Of a stretch of 46,917 bases of DNA, positions 1-8,124 are shown piece by piece. Where the stretch lies: contig CAUZSN010000006.1 in the NCBI GenBank assembly GCA_963582345.1, forward strand, positions 1 through 46,917, given 5' to 3'. The DNA comes from CAUZSN01 sp963582345. GTDB taxonomy: Bacteria; Planctomycetota; Planctomycetia; Planctomycetales; Planctomycetaceae. A program made the position numbers and the translations under genes. The notes under the pieces are model-generated. The model made no database searches. It worked only from the letters and a program-made list of their open reading frames with translations, and was not told where the DNA came from. Within the stretch, counting starts at the first letter, position 1; each line of letters starts with the position of its first letter.

Positions 1-2190
1 ATGATGCACTTCTCGAGCCTCGCCCGTTTCCAATACGATGCCAATCCGCGTTCGCAGCTCATTGCGGACCAAATGATGGTGGACTGCGCCGCACGCTAAC
101 AGCGAACTGATTGCTACGCGGTCCTTCGAAATCGCTCGGTCGGAAAGAATAATTAAGCTGAATCCATCGGCAATGGCCTGCTCTGTTTCCTGGCAGATGC
201 GGTGCAACGCGGCCTTGAGAACCTTGCCGGTGTTCGAAGAAGGGAACAGTTCCCTTGTGGAATCGGCGTCGTTTCCGTTTCCCTCGCTTGGTAACGGTCT
301 ATCGTCGACTTCTGGTGTCGACGCTAGGGTACAGGTCCTTTTTTCGAAGGTGATGTCTATCGTTTTCGTGCGCCAATCGCGGTAGTCCAAATGCTTTAAC
401 GATGCCAATTCCTCGTTGGTTAGGATCGGATGTGGCACGGCCAACCGATGCGATTGCTTCTCGGTTGTGTCCAACAGGTTCGCTTCCGGACCGATGTAGC
501 ATTTCAGCGACATGATAATTTCCTCGCGGATCGAATCGATCGCGGGGTTGGTCACCTGGGCGAAGAGTTGTTTGAAGTAGTCGTACAGCATGCACGGCTG
601 ATCGCTGAGACACGCCAGGGCTGCGTCGTTACCCATCGACCCAACTGGATCCTTCTGTTCGTGCAACAGAGGGGCCAGCATGAATTGCAGCGTCTCGATC
701 GAGTAGCCGAACGCTTGCATCTGTTCCAACAACGTCCACGACTCGAGTGGTTCGTCAGGATCGGCCGATGGCAGTTCGTCCAAACGCAGCCGCTGGTTCT
801 GAAGCCACTGTTTGTATGGCCGACGATTGGCCACATCATTCTTCAACTCGTTGTCTTCGATAATACGGCCCTGTTCGAAGTCGACCAGGAACATCTTGCC
901 GGGTTGCAGTCGGCCCTTGGACTTGACATTTGTGGGGTCGACGTCCAGTACGCCGACTTCGCTGGCCATGATAACCTTGTCGTCGTGCGTGACGTAAAAC
1001 CGGCTGGGTCGCAGGCCGTTGCGATCTAGCACCGCGCCGATGTAATGCCCGTCGGTAAATGAAATTGACGCTGGGCCGTCCCACGGCTCTTGTAGCGCCG
1101 AGTAATATTCGTAAAAGGCGCGCTTGTCCTTGGACATGGAATGATGATTCTGCCACGCTTCGGGAACCATCATCATCACAACTTCTTGTAATGTCCGTCC
1201 TGTGTGGTACAGGAATTCCAACGCGTTGTCGAAGGTGCCGGAATCAGAACATTCCGGCTCAGTGATTGGGAACAGCTTCTTCAAATCGTCGCCGAACAGG
1301 TCGCTTTGCATGACGCCTTGCCGAGCGAACATCCAATTCATGTTGCCACGGAGCGTGTTGATTTCGCCATTGTGACACATGAAACGATTCGGTTGGGCAC
1401 GGTCCCAACTGGGAAATGTGTTGGTCGAGAATCGCGAGTGCACCATTGCCAAATGGCTTTGGTAATCGAGGTCACGGAGGTCCGGGAAGTACAGCGGCAA
1501 CTGAGCCGCCGTCAACATCCCTTTATAGATAATGACCTTTGTCGACAGCGAACAGATGTAGAACAGAAGGGCCTGCGACAGATCACTGCCGCGCAGCCGA
1601 TGACTAGCCGTTTTGCGGATGACGAACAGTTGCCGTTCCAAGGCTTCCTTATCCAGCCCATCGGCGGCTTCGATGAAAAGTTGCTCGATGACCGGCTCGG
1701 CTGCTCGTGATGAAGGACCGACGTCGGCACCGTCGGCCTCGGTCGGGACCCGGCGCCAGCCCAATAACCTTTGCCCCTGTTCGTCGATGATTTGATTGAC
1801 GATTTGCTTGCAGAATTCACGTTCTTTCGAATCGGTTGGCAGAAAGACATTGCCGACACCGTATTTTCCTGGCTCGGGCAATGTGATGTGAAGATCATCC
1901 TTAGCAACTTTTTCTAAGAACTCGTAGGGCGGCGCGGTCAGCAATCCCGCCCCATCTCCAGTGTTTGGCTCACAGCCGCAGGCTCCTCGATGCGACATAC
2001 GCCGCAGAATGTGAACGGCGTCATCGATGATTTGACGTGACCGTTGGCCATTGATGTTGGCCACAAATCCAACACCGCAACTGTCGTGTTCGTTAACTGG
2101 GTCGTATAGGCCGTAAGCTACCGGCCTTCCGTTTCGGAAGATCGATGCGGCAGTATTGCACTGCTGTTGCAGTCGTTCCGTCCTGCTCAT
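1..2190 (-). CDS. gltB: Glutamate synthase (NADPH/ferredoxin) large subunit, 5' part, cut by window edge
   Basis: The N-terminal 730 codons are present; the gene runs off the left edge. The product makes glutamate from glutamine and 2-oxoglutarate in the cytoplasm. A 37-residue propeptide precedes the Ntn-type nucleophile Cys38 in the motif HDSCGVGF, which starts the mature class II glutaminase domain. Further family motifs follow: MSHRGACG, HSRFSTNTFPSW, CHNGEINT, DRNGLRPSR, and at the edge VHHHL and EVHH at the start of the central domain. The ATG at 2190 is chosen because AGGAG lies about 8-12 bases upstream and the propeptide length is normal. A LysR gene lies 128 bases upstream on the same strand, so LysR control is possible (inferred). 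Identity is secure; the synthase domain and gltD lie outside the window. Confidence 0.96.
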   Translation of the reverse strand, partial: MSRTERLQQQCNTAASIFRNGRPVAYGLYDPVNEHDSCGVGFVANINGQRSRQIIDDAVHILRRMSHRGACGCEPNTGDGAGLLTAPPYEFLEKVAKDDLHITLPEPGKYGVGNVFLPTDSKEREFCKQIVNQIIDEQGQRLLGWRRVPTEADGADVGPSSRAAEPVIEQLFIEAADGLDKEALERQLFVIRKTASHRLRGSDLSQALLFYICSLSTKVIIYKGMLTAAQLPLYFPDLRDLDYQSHLAMVHSRFSTNTFPSWDRAQPNRFMCHNGEINTLRGNMNWMFARQGVMQSDLFGDDLKKLFPITEPECSDSGTFDNALEFLYHTGRTLQEVVMMMVPEAWQNHHSMSKDKRAFYEYYSALQEPWDGPASISFTDGHYIGAVLDRNGLRPSRFYVTHDDKVIMASEVGVLDVDPTNVKSKGRLQPGKMFLVDFEQGRIIEDNELKNDVANRRPYKQWLQNQRLRLDELPSADPDEPLESWTLLEQMQAFGYSIETLQFMLAPLLHEQKDPVGSMGNDAALACLSDQPCMLYDYFKQLFAQVTNPAIDSIREEIIMSLKCYIGPEANLLDTTEKQSHRLAVPHPILTNEELASLKHLDYRDWRTKTIDITFEKRTCTLASTPEVDDRPLPSEGNGNDADSTRELFPSSNTGKVLKAALHRICQETEQAIADGFSLIILSDRAISKDRVAISSLLACGAVHHHLVRNELRTRIGIVLETGEAREVHH

Positions 2191-2311
2191 GTTTGACTCT
2201 CACTCCTTCTAATCTTCGATGATTGTCCGATCAGACAGAGCGGCAGTGCGACGGCCGGCCCGACAAGATATGCGAACGCTCCAATTGTTCAGGAAGTTGG
2301 GAGAATGTATA

Positions 2312-2329
2312 GCCAGTGTTACCGCTGGC
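2312..2329 (-). terminator. Hairpin over the LysR stop codon (weak terminator candidate)
   Basis: A 7-bp stem (GCCAGTG/CGCTGGC, with one G-T pair) and a 4-base loop sits across the TAA stop of the LysR gene. No U-run follows, so if it ends transcription it does so weakly or with Rho. It may separate LysR from gltB transcription. Low confidence. Confidence 0.25.
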
Positions 2330-3320
2330 CGACTTGATTCCGGTCGTCGTGAGATTGGTTCGTCCTGCGATTCTCGTGTTTCACTTGATTCCCGTTTTTG
2401 CGAGTTGGGAATAGATCAGAGTTCGGAGATGTTTTCGTGTCTTCGAGCAATAACTCGACAAATTTGCTCGCGGCTATTGTCAATGTCTTGTGGCGTTTAT
2501 GGATCACTCCCAATGGGCGGAACCACAGGACGTCGTCAATTGCGACCGCGACTAAAGAACCCAATTTCGTTTCACGACTGACTGTCGGAACGGGTAGGAT
2601 GGCGATGCCAGAACCAATTTCCACGGCCCGTTTGATGTTTTCAATGTTGTCGAATTCGCGAACCACGTTGACCGAAACCCTCGCTTTTTTCAACCAGCGG
2701 TCGATTTGTTTGCGGATAGTCAGCTCTGGGCAGAAATTGACGAAGTTGCGTCCTCCCAATTCGCGGACCGAAATACCGTTGCACCGGGCCAGCTTGTCTT
2801 CGGGTCGGACCACGAGTCCCATCCGCTGTTGCTGCCACGGAATGCTGCTAATTTCGCCACCGTCGCGTGGAAAAGAAACCAGACCCATGTCGGCTGCGTC
2901 GTTCAACACACGCTCGTAAACTTTGTCGGGATGCAGATAATCAACATGCACGCTCACATCACGGTACAGTGTGCTGTACTGCTGCAGATAACGATCTATC
3001 TGCAGCAGTCCGACCGAGTAGATCGCAGCAATACGAAGCCGTCCGCTAACCTTGTCCTGTATTTGTTGTATTCGATCTTCTAATGTTCGGAACGATTGCA
3101 ACAGCGATCGGCAACCATCGAAGTAGATACGCCCTGCCGGTGTCGGTTGCAATGGCCGTTTGGAACGGTCGATCAACTCCGAACCTAACCGCTTCTCCAG
3201 CGTATGCACAGCCTGACTGGCTGACGACTGCGAAACATAATTCGCCTCGGCCGCCTTGGAAAAGCTACGATGAGCCACCACGTCACAAAAGATTTCAACG
3301 TTACGTAGATGCATCGTCAT
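2319..3320 (-). CDS. LysR-family transcriptional regulator
   Basis: A 333-residue LysR-type activator/repressor. The N-terminal winged helix-turn-helix is clear in residues about 5-65 (FCDVVAHRSFSKAAEAN, SQSSASQAVHTLEKRLG, then LQPTPAGRIYFDGCRSLL). The co-inducer-binding domain follows (about 90-300), and the last 30 residues are a polar, probably disordered tail. The ATG at 3320 is preferred over an in-frame TTG 30 bases upstream; a further ATG at 3314 is also possible. No strong ribosome site is visible. It lies directly upstream of gltB on the same strand, so a GltC-like role in nitrogen assimilation is a guess from position only; the GltC gene of Bacillus is instead divergent from gltA. 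Family certain, target unknown. Confidence 0.9.
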   Translation of the reverse strand: MTMHLRNVEIFCDVVAHRSFSKAAEANYVSQSSASQAVHTLEKRLGSELIDRSKRPLQPTPAGRIYFDGCRSLLQSFRTLEDRIQQIQDKVSGRLRIAAIYSVGLLQIDRYLQQYSTLYRDVSVHVDYLHPDKVYERVLNDAADMGLVSFPRDGGEISSIPWQQQRMGLVVRPEDKLARCNGISVRELGGRNFVNFCPELTIRKQIDRWLKKARVSVNVVREFDNIENIKRAVEIGSGIAILPVPTVSRETKLGSLVAVAIDDVLWFRPLGVIHKRHKTLTIAASKFVELLLEDTKTSPNSDLFPTRKNGNQVKHENRRTNQSHDDRNQVGQR

Positions 3321-3978
3321 CTTTATTAGAATTTCTGATGGTATGTCCAAAACTCTATTAGTTCTTAGAATGCTAGTCTAGGCCGCCGCCAGTGGGACGT
3401 CAAGTCTGCTGCCAAACGGTTCGGCTCTTCCAATTCGTGCTGAGTTGTAATCGCCGAGAGTTTCGACCAGTGATTGCATACCAAGGGGTATGGAACCACC
3501 AACGGTCTGTGTGGCATCAGCATTTATCAGAGTACTTGTAGACCCTGTTGCTAAAGCTCCCTCGCCACCCCACCTGCACCAAGTTCGAAGACTTGCATAG
3601 TTGAACTCGATATTGCGATGTCAAAAAGTTATCTCGAGCGACCGTCGGAAACAGGTCACAGCGATTGTGTGGTTGAATGGAAATGCCACGGAGTAAATCG
3701 TTCCGGGAACATCAATCGCGCAAATTTCGGTCCATATGTGTAAATCCAATCCGCTTTGTCTTATAAGTTGAATTCGGATGATTGGATGCGAGACGACATA
3801 CCTGTTGACTGGCATACATCGACTGTCGATTGCTGTTAACAAGTCATTCGGATTTGGTTCGAGGGTGTTTCGAAATGAGGACATTTGAATCAGCCTGTCG
3901 CAGCACTTACACTACAGAGTCAATCACGACCGAATCTGGATAATCGGGGCCGGGAATGGATTGAAAAGGAGTTTCCGA
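3321..3978. other. Non-coding stretch between divergent LysR and cnoX genes
   Basis: About 650 bases with no convincing gene. An 87-codon open frame on the minus strand (3621-3884) has no recognisable domain, no ribosome site and biased hydrophobic patches typical of chance frames. The right end must carry the promoter of the thioredoxin-TPR gene; GATAAT at 3939-3944 resembles a -10 box but lacks a matching -35. Nothing else is recognisable. Confidence 0.5.
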
Positions 3979-4842
3979 ATGGTTGTACAATCGTCCTGGA
4001 TTGTCGACGTTTCGACGCAAACGTTTGAAGCCGAAGTCATTCAACGTTCGATTGACGTTCCGATCGTCGTTGACTTTTGGGCGCCGTGGTGTGAGCCGTG
4101 CCGCCAGCTTACCCCGATTTTGGAAAGATTAGTCCAAGAATACTCCGGCAAGTTCATTCTCGCGAAAGTTGACATCGAGCAGAACCAACAAATCGTCGCA
4201 GCGCTGGGCGTGCAATCGGTCCCGTTGGTGATCGCCTTTCGAGATGGCCAGCCAGTCAACCAATTTCCGGGTTTGTTGCCGGAAGAACAACTTCGCGAGT
4301 GGTTGGCGACGTTTCTGCCCTCGCCAGCTCAGGAACTCGTTGCAGCAGGTCAGGCTGTTGAAACGGACGATCCAGCCGAGGCAGAAGCAAAGTACCGCGA
4401 AGCGGCTCGGCTCGCTCCCGACGATGCATCGATGAAGGTCCACTTGGCCCGAGTCTTGCTGGCTCAAAACCGAGCCGATGAGAGCCGGCGGCTCATCGCC
4501 GACTTGGAAACGCGAGGCTTTTTAGAACCGGAAGCGGAAAGAATTAAATCCCAACTCGATTTGAAATCAGCTGCTGAAGAGGCTGGCGATGTCACTGCAG
4601 CTCGCGAGGCGGCCCAAGCAGCGCCAAATGATCTCTCCCTTCGAATGAAATTGGCCGACGCATTAGTAGGTTCGTGTCAGTATGAAGACGCTCTAGAAAT
4701 TTGTCTGCAGTTGGTGCAAAAAGACAAATCGGGCACCGGCATTGAATCCAAGGAAACGATGATCAAAATCTTCGAGATGCTGGGTCCCGAGTCAGATCTG
4801 GTCAGCACGTTCCGTCGGAGATTGGCGACGACGTTGTATTAA
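3979..4842 (+). CDS. cnoX: Thioredoxin-TPR chaperone of the CnoX/YbbN family
   Basis: 287 residues. Residues about 5-110 are a thioredoxin fold with the redox motif WAPWCEPC (Cys38, Cys41), the family cis-proline region SVPLVIAF, and a basic FRDGQP turn. Residues about 115-287 are helical TPR-like repeats (AEAKYREAARLAPDDASMKVHLARVL and similar), the standard YbbN layout; the E. coli protein is 284 residues. CnoX holds unfolded, oxidatively damaged proteins and hands them to GroEL/DnaK. E. coli CnoX lacks the first active-site Cys, whereas here both are kept, so reductase activity is likely. The start is the ATG at 3979, fixed by AGGAG at 3967-3971 (7-base spacing); an upstream TTG would bury that site. 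It converges with the ExbD-like gene 75 bases away. Confidence 0.88.
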   Translation: MVVQSSWIVDVSTQTFEAEVIQRSIDVPIVVDFWAPWCEPCRQLTPILERLVQEYSGKFILAKVDIEQNQQIVAALGVQSVPLVIAFRDGQPVNQFPGLLPEEQLREWLATFLPSPAQELVAAGQAVETDDPAEAEAKYREAARLAPDDASMKVHLARVLLAQNRADESRRLIADLETRGFLEPEAERIKSQLDLKSAAEEAGDVTAAREAAQAAPNDLSLRMKLADALVGSCQYEDALEICLQLVQKDKSGTGIESKETMIKIFEMLGPESDLVSTFRRRLATTLY

Positions 4843-4917
4843 GGCATTCAACGATGATTTGAGTTGGCGGGTAGGGGAAACCAATTCCTGTTCCAGATAC
4901 GGACTGCTGACGACTGA

Positions 4918-6015
4918 TCATTGGCCTATCGATCGTGATCCACGGGGCGAGCCAGTAATCGGAATGCCGAAGGGTAACGGGCGGGCGGCGACGGTGAAAC
5001 CTTGGCGTTGGGCGGCTTTTTGTAAGCGTCGATACAGCTCAAAGCTGTCGGGGTAGACCCAAAACGTGAGGGTGGTGTCGGAATCGGCGGTCAACAGTGC
5101 CAAGGTAAACTCCGAATCAGGCAGGAGGGCCTGTTTTGCTGACTGAGTTTCCAGATCGGTTTGGGGTTCAATCTGCCACTCGGAAACGACGATTTGGACG
5201 TAACCGCGGCCGAGTCGTAGCTCGTCTAGAACCGACAAAGCCGTTCGTTCGACGACGTATGTCATTGTGAAGCCACCGACTGGGCCGATTCGGCCTTGAT
5301 GCTGACGGAATTTCAACAGCCAGGATTTTTGCTTCAGAATCTGTGCTCGCAATTTGGCGGTCAATTCGTCGATCGGAACCCGGGCCACTCGATTCTGCGC
5401 AAGCCGGAAGTGAAATTCTCGTCCTTTGACGACTTGACTAACTGGTGTGAGTTGATGTTTGATATTCTTCGCAGGCCGCCTTTCGCGTTTGGCGGCCGTC
5501 AGTTGTGTTTGCAAACTCCTAAGCATTTTCTTAGCTCGCTCAAGTTGAATCTGCAATTGCGAAATGCTGGCGGATGTATTCGACAAAGCCTCGACTTCAT
5601 CAGCCAAAGTCATTGAAGCTGCGGCAATTTCTTGTTGAACGGCGCTTTCCCTGACGGTGGCCTTCCGCAAAGCGGCGTCGTTGACAGCCAAACTCTGGTC
5701 CAGCGAGGCCAATTCATTTTCAAGTTTGAGTGCTTGTTGGGTCGATTCGATTGGGGGTTCGTCCGTTGGTTGTGACGCGGGTTTCTTAGAAGTTGGAGCA
5801 CCTACCAAGGCTTGGTGTGTGTTGGAGTCAGCAGCAGTTTGGGCGGACGTTTCGCAGGTCTGAATCGTCGAAGCCTTGGTCATCAAGACCGGCGTCCTGC
5901 TGACGCGCAGCCCAGCAATTACGATCAGAATGATCAGAATTCCGACAATGTTAGCGACAATGTCCAGGAACGAATCGGATCCGAATTCCAGTTGACTTAT
6001 GTCTTTCCGACTCAT
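4918..6015 (-). CDS. ExbD/MotB-like single-span membrane protein with coiled coil (channel partner A)
   Basis: 365 residues. One membrane segment at about 16-37 begins with FLDIVANIVGIL; Asp18 sits where the proton-carrying Asp lies in ExbD, TolR and MotB. A Thr/Ala/Pro-rich linker (about 45-90) leads to a coiled coil (about 95-180, Gln/Leu/Ala-rich heptads) and a C-terminal globular domain (about 190-365) ending in a Gly/Pro/Arg-rich tail. There is no OmpA-like peptidoglycan-binding domain. Its ATG overlaps the stop of the 685-residue gene (ATGA), so translation is coupled. Topology predicts the coiled coil and C-domain in the periplasm. Role is inferred: the force-transmitting rod of an ExbB-like proton channel. 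No close characterised homologue comes to mind. Confidence 0.72.
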   Translation of the reverse strand: MSRKDISQLEFGSDSFLDIVANIVGILIILIVIAGLRVSRTPVLMTKASTIQTCETSAQTAADSNTHQALVGAPTSKKPASQPTDEPPIESTQQALKLENELASLDQSLAVNDAALRKATVRESAVQQEIAAASMTLADEVEALSNTSASISQLQIQLERAKKMLRSLQTQLTAAKRERRPAKNIKHQLTPVSQVVKGREFHFRLAQNRVARVPIDELTAKLRAQILKQKSWLLKFRQHQGRIGPVGGFTMTYVVERTALSVLDELRLGRGYVQIVVSEWQIEPQTDLETQSAKQALLPDSEFTLALLTADSDTTLTFWVYPDSFELYRRLQKAAQRQGFTVAARPLPFGIPITGSPRGSRSIGQ

Positions 6016-8069
6016 TGATCGACTCCGATGACATATTCCGACGCCGACGATTCGAGTGTAAACTGCACTGTCGACGACAATCCAACCTGCCGCAGTGGAT
6101 CATGCAACCGCACGTAATGCTGATTGCCGCCCGGGCTGACGACGAACTTGATTGCGGGAATCCAATAGAATCCGCTCGGCGGAGCCTCCCAGGACCGCAG
6201 ATGTTGATCGATGCCATTCAGCACCGAGAGCAGCACTTCGTCACGGGTCTCGCCATTGCCGACAGAGATGATGGTTTGCCAATCCACAATTACACGCCCA
6301 GCTTGGATCTGGATGGTCATCGGGCGTTCGAAGCCGATACCGGCCCGGCGATGGAAATTCACCCAACGTTTATGCTGTTCGGAGTTGGTCATGTTTCGAC
6401 CAGCCGAGTCTGCTATTGATAAAGTTCCGAACTTTGGAAACGGGGATTGTAAACTTGTGTCAGCAGAAGCTGATTTGTCTGGGTTTTTGATCATCCGTTC
6501 GGAGACAGTAGACATTTTCCCGTTTAGTATGCCGACTTTCGAATTCGATGGGATGCCGCTTTCCGATGTAGCATTCGTCGACCCTGCCTGACCAAATTGT
6601 TCTGATTCATTTGCGGGGTTGAGTTGCGGACGCTCCGCTATCGCTTCATCAGAAATCCGACCAAGATGCTTTAGATTCGTTTTCATGGACTGTGGTGCGG
6701 ATTTGCGCGAATTGGCGGATGGCTTTTCCAGACTGTCTGAGTTTTCCTGGAAAGGCTGACCTGATTGGTTACGAGTGCGTCGTTCATCGATTGAAACACG
6801 ATCACTGTTCAGACTACGGCTTTGAATTCTCTGAAGTGTTTTTTTTTGGCGCGATCCACGACGCTGAAAATCCTCACTATTGAAGAATCGGTCGCTGGCG
6901 GTGCTACCGAATGCGCGATTCGATTTTGCGAATGAGGGGACCACATTCGTCGAGAATCGATCGTTGGATGGTGAGTCTTTTGCGGACATTGCGGCTGCTC
7001 GAGATCGTCGGTCCAATCTGTCGGCGTCGAATTGGAAGCGACTGGTACCGCGTTGGGGGATGCGCGGTCGTCCACTGGCCGAGCGGTTACCTATGACCTT
7101 GTCGCGTTCGGCCAGAACATTTGCGACCGCCTCGCGGCAAACCGTCGTGGCCTCGGGGATGGCTTTTGGGAGTAAGACATTCCAATCTTCCTCGATCAGT
7201 TCATAGCCGTAGGAAGTTCCCAGGTTTTCCAAGAACGTGCGGGCAATGTAAAACGTAAAGCAGCCGCTAGGTCGAACCAAAAGCAAGACGTAAGGCTCTG
7301 GCTGGGCATCGGGTTGTGGCTGCGAACAATTCCAGTCGGTCCAAAATCGTGTTAGTGCCCGTGATCCCGCCAGCAAGGGATTGTATTCTGCGATGAAATC
7401 TTTGAGATCACTAGGAGTCAGCACGACGTCTTCCGGCAGAAAGCGAAGCGACGTGTCAGTACATTCGATCAGAATCGGCCGCCGCGTGGTTCCTGACTTC
7501 CCATCGTAGGCAATGAATGTGTATTTGCTGGACACAAGGGCCTGTTGTCGCTGGAATTGCTCGAAGCGCTTTCGCGTTTTGTGAATTTTCTTTGTGACAG
7601 AAGTCTGTTGCGCCTCGGTGGTCTTCGCCGCATCGGAATTATTTCGTTGATCGCTCTGGACATGTTCCAATCGCCGTTCGGTTTCGGATAAATATTTTCT
7701 CGTATCACGCAATTTCGTCTTCATGGTGCTAAGGCGTCTGAGTTGCTCATCCAGCCGTTTGATTCGAGCGTTACGTTGCTCAGTCAACGTGGCGATGATG
7801 GGCTGCCAATCAATCGGTACCGGCTCGGGGGGCAGGGCTTGCATTTGTTCGAGCACATCGTCTTGATCGAGTCGTTCAACAGCCGGTGATTCTGGGTCCT
7901 GTTCACTAGGCTCGACCTTGGTTTTATGGGCACGAGCGATGGTCTGCAGTCGGATACGTCGCGTTGTGACCAAAAGCAGAAAGATCAGTGCGCCCATGGC
8001 GCAGACCAAGACCGCAAGGAATGGAAAAAGTGAGACCGGGTGAGTTTTTCGACCTTGCCATCTGGTCAT
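6012..8069 (-). CDS. ExbD/MotB-like single-span protein with long disordered linker (channel partner B)
   Basis: 685 residues. One membrane segment (about 13-35, from SLFPFLAVLVCAMGALIF) has no acidic residue. A coiled coil spans about 95-175. Residues about 185-325 form a domain whose end (YVLLLVRPSGCFTFYIA, then YELIEEDWNVLL) resembles the end of the downstream 365-residue protein, suggesting the two are paralogues. Residues about 330-560 are a Ser/Arg/Asn/Gln-rich low-complexity linker. Residues about 565-685 form a second folded domain (MTIQIQAGRVIVDWQ, FYWIPAIKFVVSPGGNQHY). It lies 55 bases after the ExbB-like gene and overlaps the next start by 4 bases. A nine-A run lies in the linker (residues 408-411). 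Function unknown; partner role inferred from context. Confidence 0.7.
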   Translation of the reverse strand: MTRWQGRKTHPVSLFPFLAVLVCAMGALIFLLLVTTRRIRLQTIARAHKTKVEPSEQDPESPAVERLDQDDVLEQMQALPPEPVPIDWQPIIATLTEQRNARIKRLDEQLRRLSTMKTKLRDTRKYLSETERRLEHVQSDQRNNSDAAKTTEAQQTSVTKKIHKTRKRFEQFQRQQALVSSKYTFIAYDGKSGTTRRPILIECTDTSLRFLPEDVVLTPSDLKDFIAEYNPLLAGSRALTRFWTDWNCSQPQPDAQPEPYVLLLVRPSGCFTFYIARTFLENLGTSYGYELIEEDWNVLLPKAIPEATTVCREAVANVLAERDKVIGNRSASGRPRIPQRGTSRFQFDADRLDRRSRAAAMSAKDSPSNDRFSTNVVPSFAKSNRAFGSTASDRFFNSEDFQRRGSRQKKTLQRIQSRSLNSDRVSIDERRTRNQSGQPFQENSDSLEKPSANSRKSAPQSMKTNLKHLGRISDEAIAERPQLNPANESEQFGQAGSTNATSESGIPSNSKVGILNGKMSTVSERMIKNPDKSASADTSLQSPFPKFGTLSIADSAGRNMTNSEQHKRWVNFHRRAGIGFERPMTIQIQAGRVIVDWQTIISVGNGETRDEVLLSVLNGIDQHLRSWEAPPSGFYWIPAIKFVVSPGGNQHYVRLHDPLRQVGLSSTVQFTLESSASEYVIGVDQ
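6839..6847 (-). repeat. Nine-base poly-A tract inside a coding region
   Basis: Nine consecutive T on the plus strand (A on the coding strand) encode Gln-Lys-Lys-Thr at residues 408-411 of the 685-residue ExbD-like protein. Tracts of this length are prone to slippage during replication or transcription. Slippage here would remove the C-terminal domain but leave the membrane segment and first domain intact. Confidence 0.85.
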
Positions 8070-8124
8070 TGATCTCGGGCATATTCTCGTTCAGGGTCGC
8101 GAGGAATTGCGGAACGCACGCTAT

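Noticed and set aside
3621..3884. 87-codon minus-strand frame upstream of the thioredoxin-TPR gene
   Set aside because: No domain, no ribosome site, no context, and nothing that looks like a secreted or membrane protein.
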